From positions 1 to 21,699 of the forward strand of contig ADNK01002472.1 of the NCBI GenBank assembly GCA_000320545.1: 21,699 nt of DNA. The letters are read 5' to 3'. Shown here in pieces: positions 20,694-21,699 of the stretch (the first letter of the stretch is position 1; each line of letters opens with the position of its first letter). A program made the position numbers and the translations under genes. The notes under the pieces were generated by a model, which was given only the letters and a program-made list of their open reading frames with translations, searched no databases and had not been told where the DNA came from. This stretch comes from Bigelowiella natans CCMP2755 (lineage: Eukaryota > Cercozoa > Chlorarachniophyceae).

Positions 20694-21560
20694 TGTGTGT
20701 ATATTATTTGTTTATTTATATTTGTTTTGCGTGGCCCCTCATCCATTGCGCACACGGGTATCTATGTAGGAAAGTAGCGCTGTGTGTGTGTGTGTGTGTG
20801 TGTGTGAGTTGATTTATCGTATTTTTCTCCTCCGACTCTTTCCGCTCCCTCTGTTCTGCTTACGCGCACACGCCGCGAAAAGGTCCAATTCGTGCCGATG
20901 AGACAGTACGTCAACAACCCCTACGGTAGAGCGAGCGAGAGAGAGAGACAGGGAGAGGGGGGGGGGGGGGAGAGAATGGAACAAAAAGAAAGGAGACATA
21001 AGAGAGTATGGCAAAGGAGGGGGGAAGAGAGAAAGAGTGCAGTGATTAGTAATGGAAGTAGTTAAAAATGACGGTGCGATTAGCCGATAATACGTTCTGT
21101 TTCTTATTTATCATGCAGTAACCTGTTCTGATTGACCCTTTCTTCTTCTTCTTCTTCTTCTTCTTCTTCTTCCTTCTCTCCTTCCTTATCTTCTTTATGA
21201 TCGTGTCGTCGTGGTGCTGCTGCTGCACAAACAAGGCCTGACCGACGCCACCCTTGCCGAGATCCCGGAGCAAGTCATCAACTTTGCGAAGAAGAAGAAG
21301 GTGAGAAGAATGATGTCGTATTATATGCACGTATATTCTCGCAATCCCCCCCCCCCCGCCCCCGCCCCCCCTCTCTCCCCCTCTACAAAATGAATAAAAT
21401 AGATACAGCATCGGCGCCGGCGCCTTTGTTGTTGCTGTTGCTCCCTCCTAACGACAATACCATGGTCCTCCCACCTCGAACCCTTTTAACCATCTAGAGC
21501 ACCCTTCTAGCTCTCTCTCTCTATCTCTCTCTAGTGCAGGTCTTAGGGACACACCCCTAG
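14687..21560 (+). CDS. Copine (C2A-C2B-copine domain), about 28 small exons
   Basis: Copines bind membranes in a calcium-dependent way through two C2 domains and recruit partners through a vWA-like domain. Exons: 14834-14875, 14959-15015, 15087-15134, 15209-15271, 15374-15446, 15550-15616, 15856-15892, 16010-16054, 16152-16191, 16349-16422, 16636-16682, 16937-16984, 17090-17171, 17341-17397, 17704-17770, 17976-18030, 18193-18218, 18454-18499, 18691-18809, 18983-19068, 19306-19365, 19585-19648, 19946-19978, 20151-20204, 20547-20599, 20883-20925, 21236-21300. All phases match. C2A: VEISMGLRN, DMFSKSDPCIIVFEK, FEVWDWDTNAADKS. C2B: FSKSDPYLQIF, FRVWDHDKVGSHDLIGEF. Copine domain: FLDYIRGGMEVKVMYAIDYTGSN (MIDAS DxTxSN split by an intron), VYGFGARI, ILVILTDGVIDDMRNTIE, RDIVQFVPMRQYVN, LAEIPEQV. 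About 526 residues, usual length for the family. Less certain are the 9-nt first exon (14687-14695, MDL) and the last (21540-21560, VLGTHP then TAG); strong internal homology makes the rest secure. Confidence 0.93.
15691..15778. repeat. (CA)n, (GATGGT)-like and (GT)n block in copine intron
   Basis: CA units at 15691-15720, a GATGAT/GGTGGT stretch, then GT units to about 15778. The CA and GT blocks are complementary and could pair as a long hairpin in the transcript of the intron before exon 15856-15892. Confidence 0.85.
16988..17020. repeat. (GAA)n tract
   Basis: Eleven GAA units just after the donor of exon 16937-16984 in the copine gene. Read through, it would encode poly-Arg or poly-Lys, which no copine has; it is intronic. 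Confidence 0.9.
17299..17333. repeat. (GT)n microsatellite at copine splice acceptor
   Basis: A 35-nt GT tract ending 7 nt before the exon that starts at 17341, so the tract itself replaces the usual polypyrimidine stretch before CATGCAG. Confidence 0.95.
17818..17853. repeat. (TA)n microsatellite
   Basis: TA tract in the copine intron between exons 17704-17770 and 17976-18030. A run of C at about 17932-17945 follows in the same intron. Confidence 0.9.
18239..18418. repeat. (GAT)n and (CA)n repeats in copine intron
   Basis: GAT/GAC units at about 18239-18278, CA units at about 18309-18336 and GAT/GGT units at about 18380-18423 fill most of the intron between exons 18193-18218 and 18454-18499. 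Confidence 0.85.
18841..18902. repeat. (CA)n(TA)n microsatellite
   Basis: CA units from about 18843 followed by TA/TACA units, in the copine intron between exons 18691-18809 and 18983-19068. Confidence 0.85.
19434..19504. repeat. AT-only low-complexity stretch
   Basis: About 70 nt almost entirely A and T (TATATTTATATAT words) in the copine intron between exons 19306-19365 and 19585-19648. Partly self-complementary. Confidence 0.8.
20205..20546. other. Copine intron (342 nt) with G run and GT repeat
   Basis: Contains a 20-nt G homopolymer (20213-20232) and GT tracts at about 20427-20507. It splits the Gly codon after the MNRLD motif; no coding sequence inside. Confidence 0.8.
20650..20689. 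repeat. (TA)n microsatellite
   Basis: Pure TA tract in the copine intron between exons 20547-20599 and 20883-20925, followed in the same intron by (GT)n at about 20780-20808. Confidence 0.95.
20926..21235. other. Copine intron (310 nt) with GA, G and CTT repeats
   Basis: Holds GAGA/G-run sequence at about 20934-20974 and a (CTT)n tract at about 21141-21171 that lies in the pyrimidine-rich region before the acceptor at 21235. Confidence 0.8.
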
Positions 21561-21699
21561 TCGTGAGGTGCTCGAGAGTGTAAACTTCAGCAGAGACTAC
21601 TCATAGGCCACTCAGCGGGGCCTGTTCTAGATAGGCTGCATAATATGACACCTCAAGCGCCTGTTGACCTCGTGGTTCCGCGAATTCGTACGCGCTACG
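21301..21699. other. End of the copine gene and right edge
   Basis: After the donor at 21301 a pyrimidine-rich stretch (CTCTCTCTCTATCTCTCTCTAGTGCAG) precedes a possible last exon 21540-21560 with a stop at 21558-21560. Nothing else gene-like is seen up to the window end. A further downstream last exon cannot be excluded. Confidence 0.4.

Noticed and set aside
20600-20812. 70-codon Tyr/Ile-rich frame
   Set aside because: It is a translation of the CA and TA microsatellites in a copine intron.
1-21699. tRNA, rRNA, CRISPR arrays or insertion sequences
   Set aside because: No tRNA-like cloverleaf, rRNA core words, regularly spaced repeats or transposase motifs were seen by eye; tandem repeats here are simple microsatellites.

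Overview
The window looks like nuclear DNA of an intron-dense eukaryote, most likely a protist. Protein-coding sequence is cut into very small GT-AG exons (mostly 26-120 nt). Nearly every longer intron holds a microsatellite: (TA)n, (GT)n, (GA)n, (GAA)n, (CAT)n or a homopolymer run of G or C. There are no operons, ribosome binding sites or bacterial features. Good AAAATG-type start contexts and clusters of GCATGC/TGCATGCA words would suit an alveolate such as a coccidian or chromerid, but that placement is inference and not proven by the window.

Region by region: (1) 102-6776, minus strand: one long gene that I could rebuild as 25 phase-compatible exons. It encodes an acidic, then coiled-coil protein of at least ~570 residues and runs off the left edge; I do not recognise the family. 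(2) 7296-8348, plus strand: an intronless, AT-richer 350-codon open frame unlike its neighbours, unrecognised. (3) 9190 to ~11.0 kb, minus strand: the end of a small EF-hand protein gene with two C-terminal EF-hands and uncertain 5' exons. (4) 11.3-12.2 kb: a perfect 23-bp inverted repeat, TGCATGC-rich DNA and a possible cysteine-rich small exon. (5) 12215-14150, minus strand: a 7-exon gene for a ~430-residue low-complexity basic/acidic protein, probably with an N-terminal membrane segment. (6) 14151-14686: a short divergent intergenic region. (7) 14687-21560, plus strand: an essentially complete copine gene (C2A, C2B, copine vWA-like domain) in about 28-29 tiny exons, about 526 residues.

The exon models of the copine, the left gene and the 12-14 kb gene were built by hand: each junction was checked for GT/AG, for codon phase on both sides and for exact exon length. 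Copine family conservation gives independent support for the splicing rules, which were then applied to the two unrecognised genes. The genes do not form an obvious pathway. Two of the five (copine and EF-hand protein) are calcium-binding, which may be chance.
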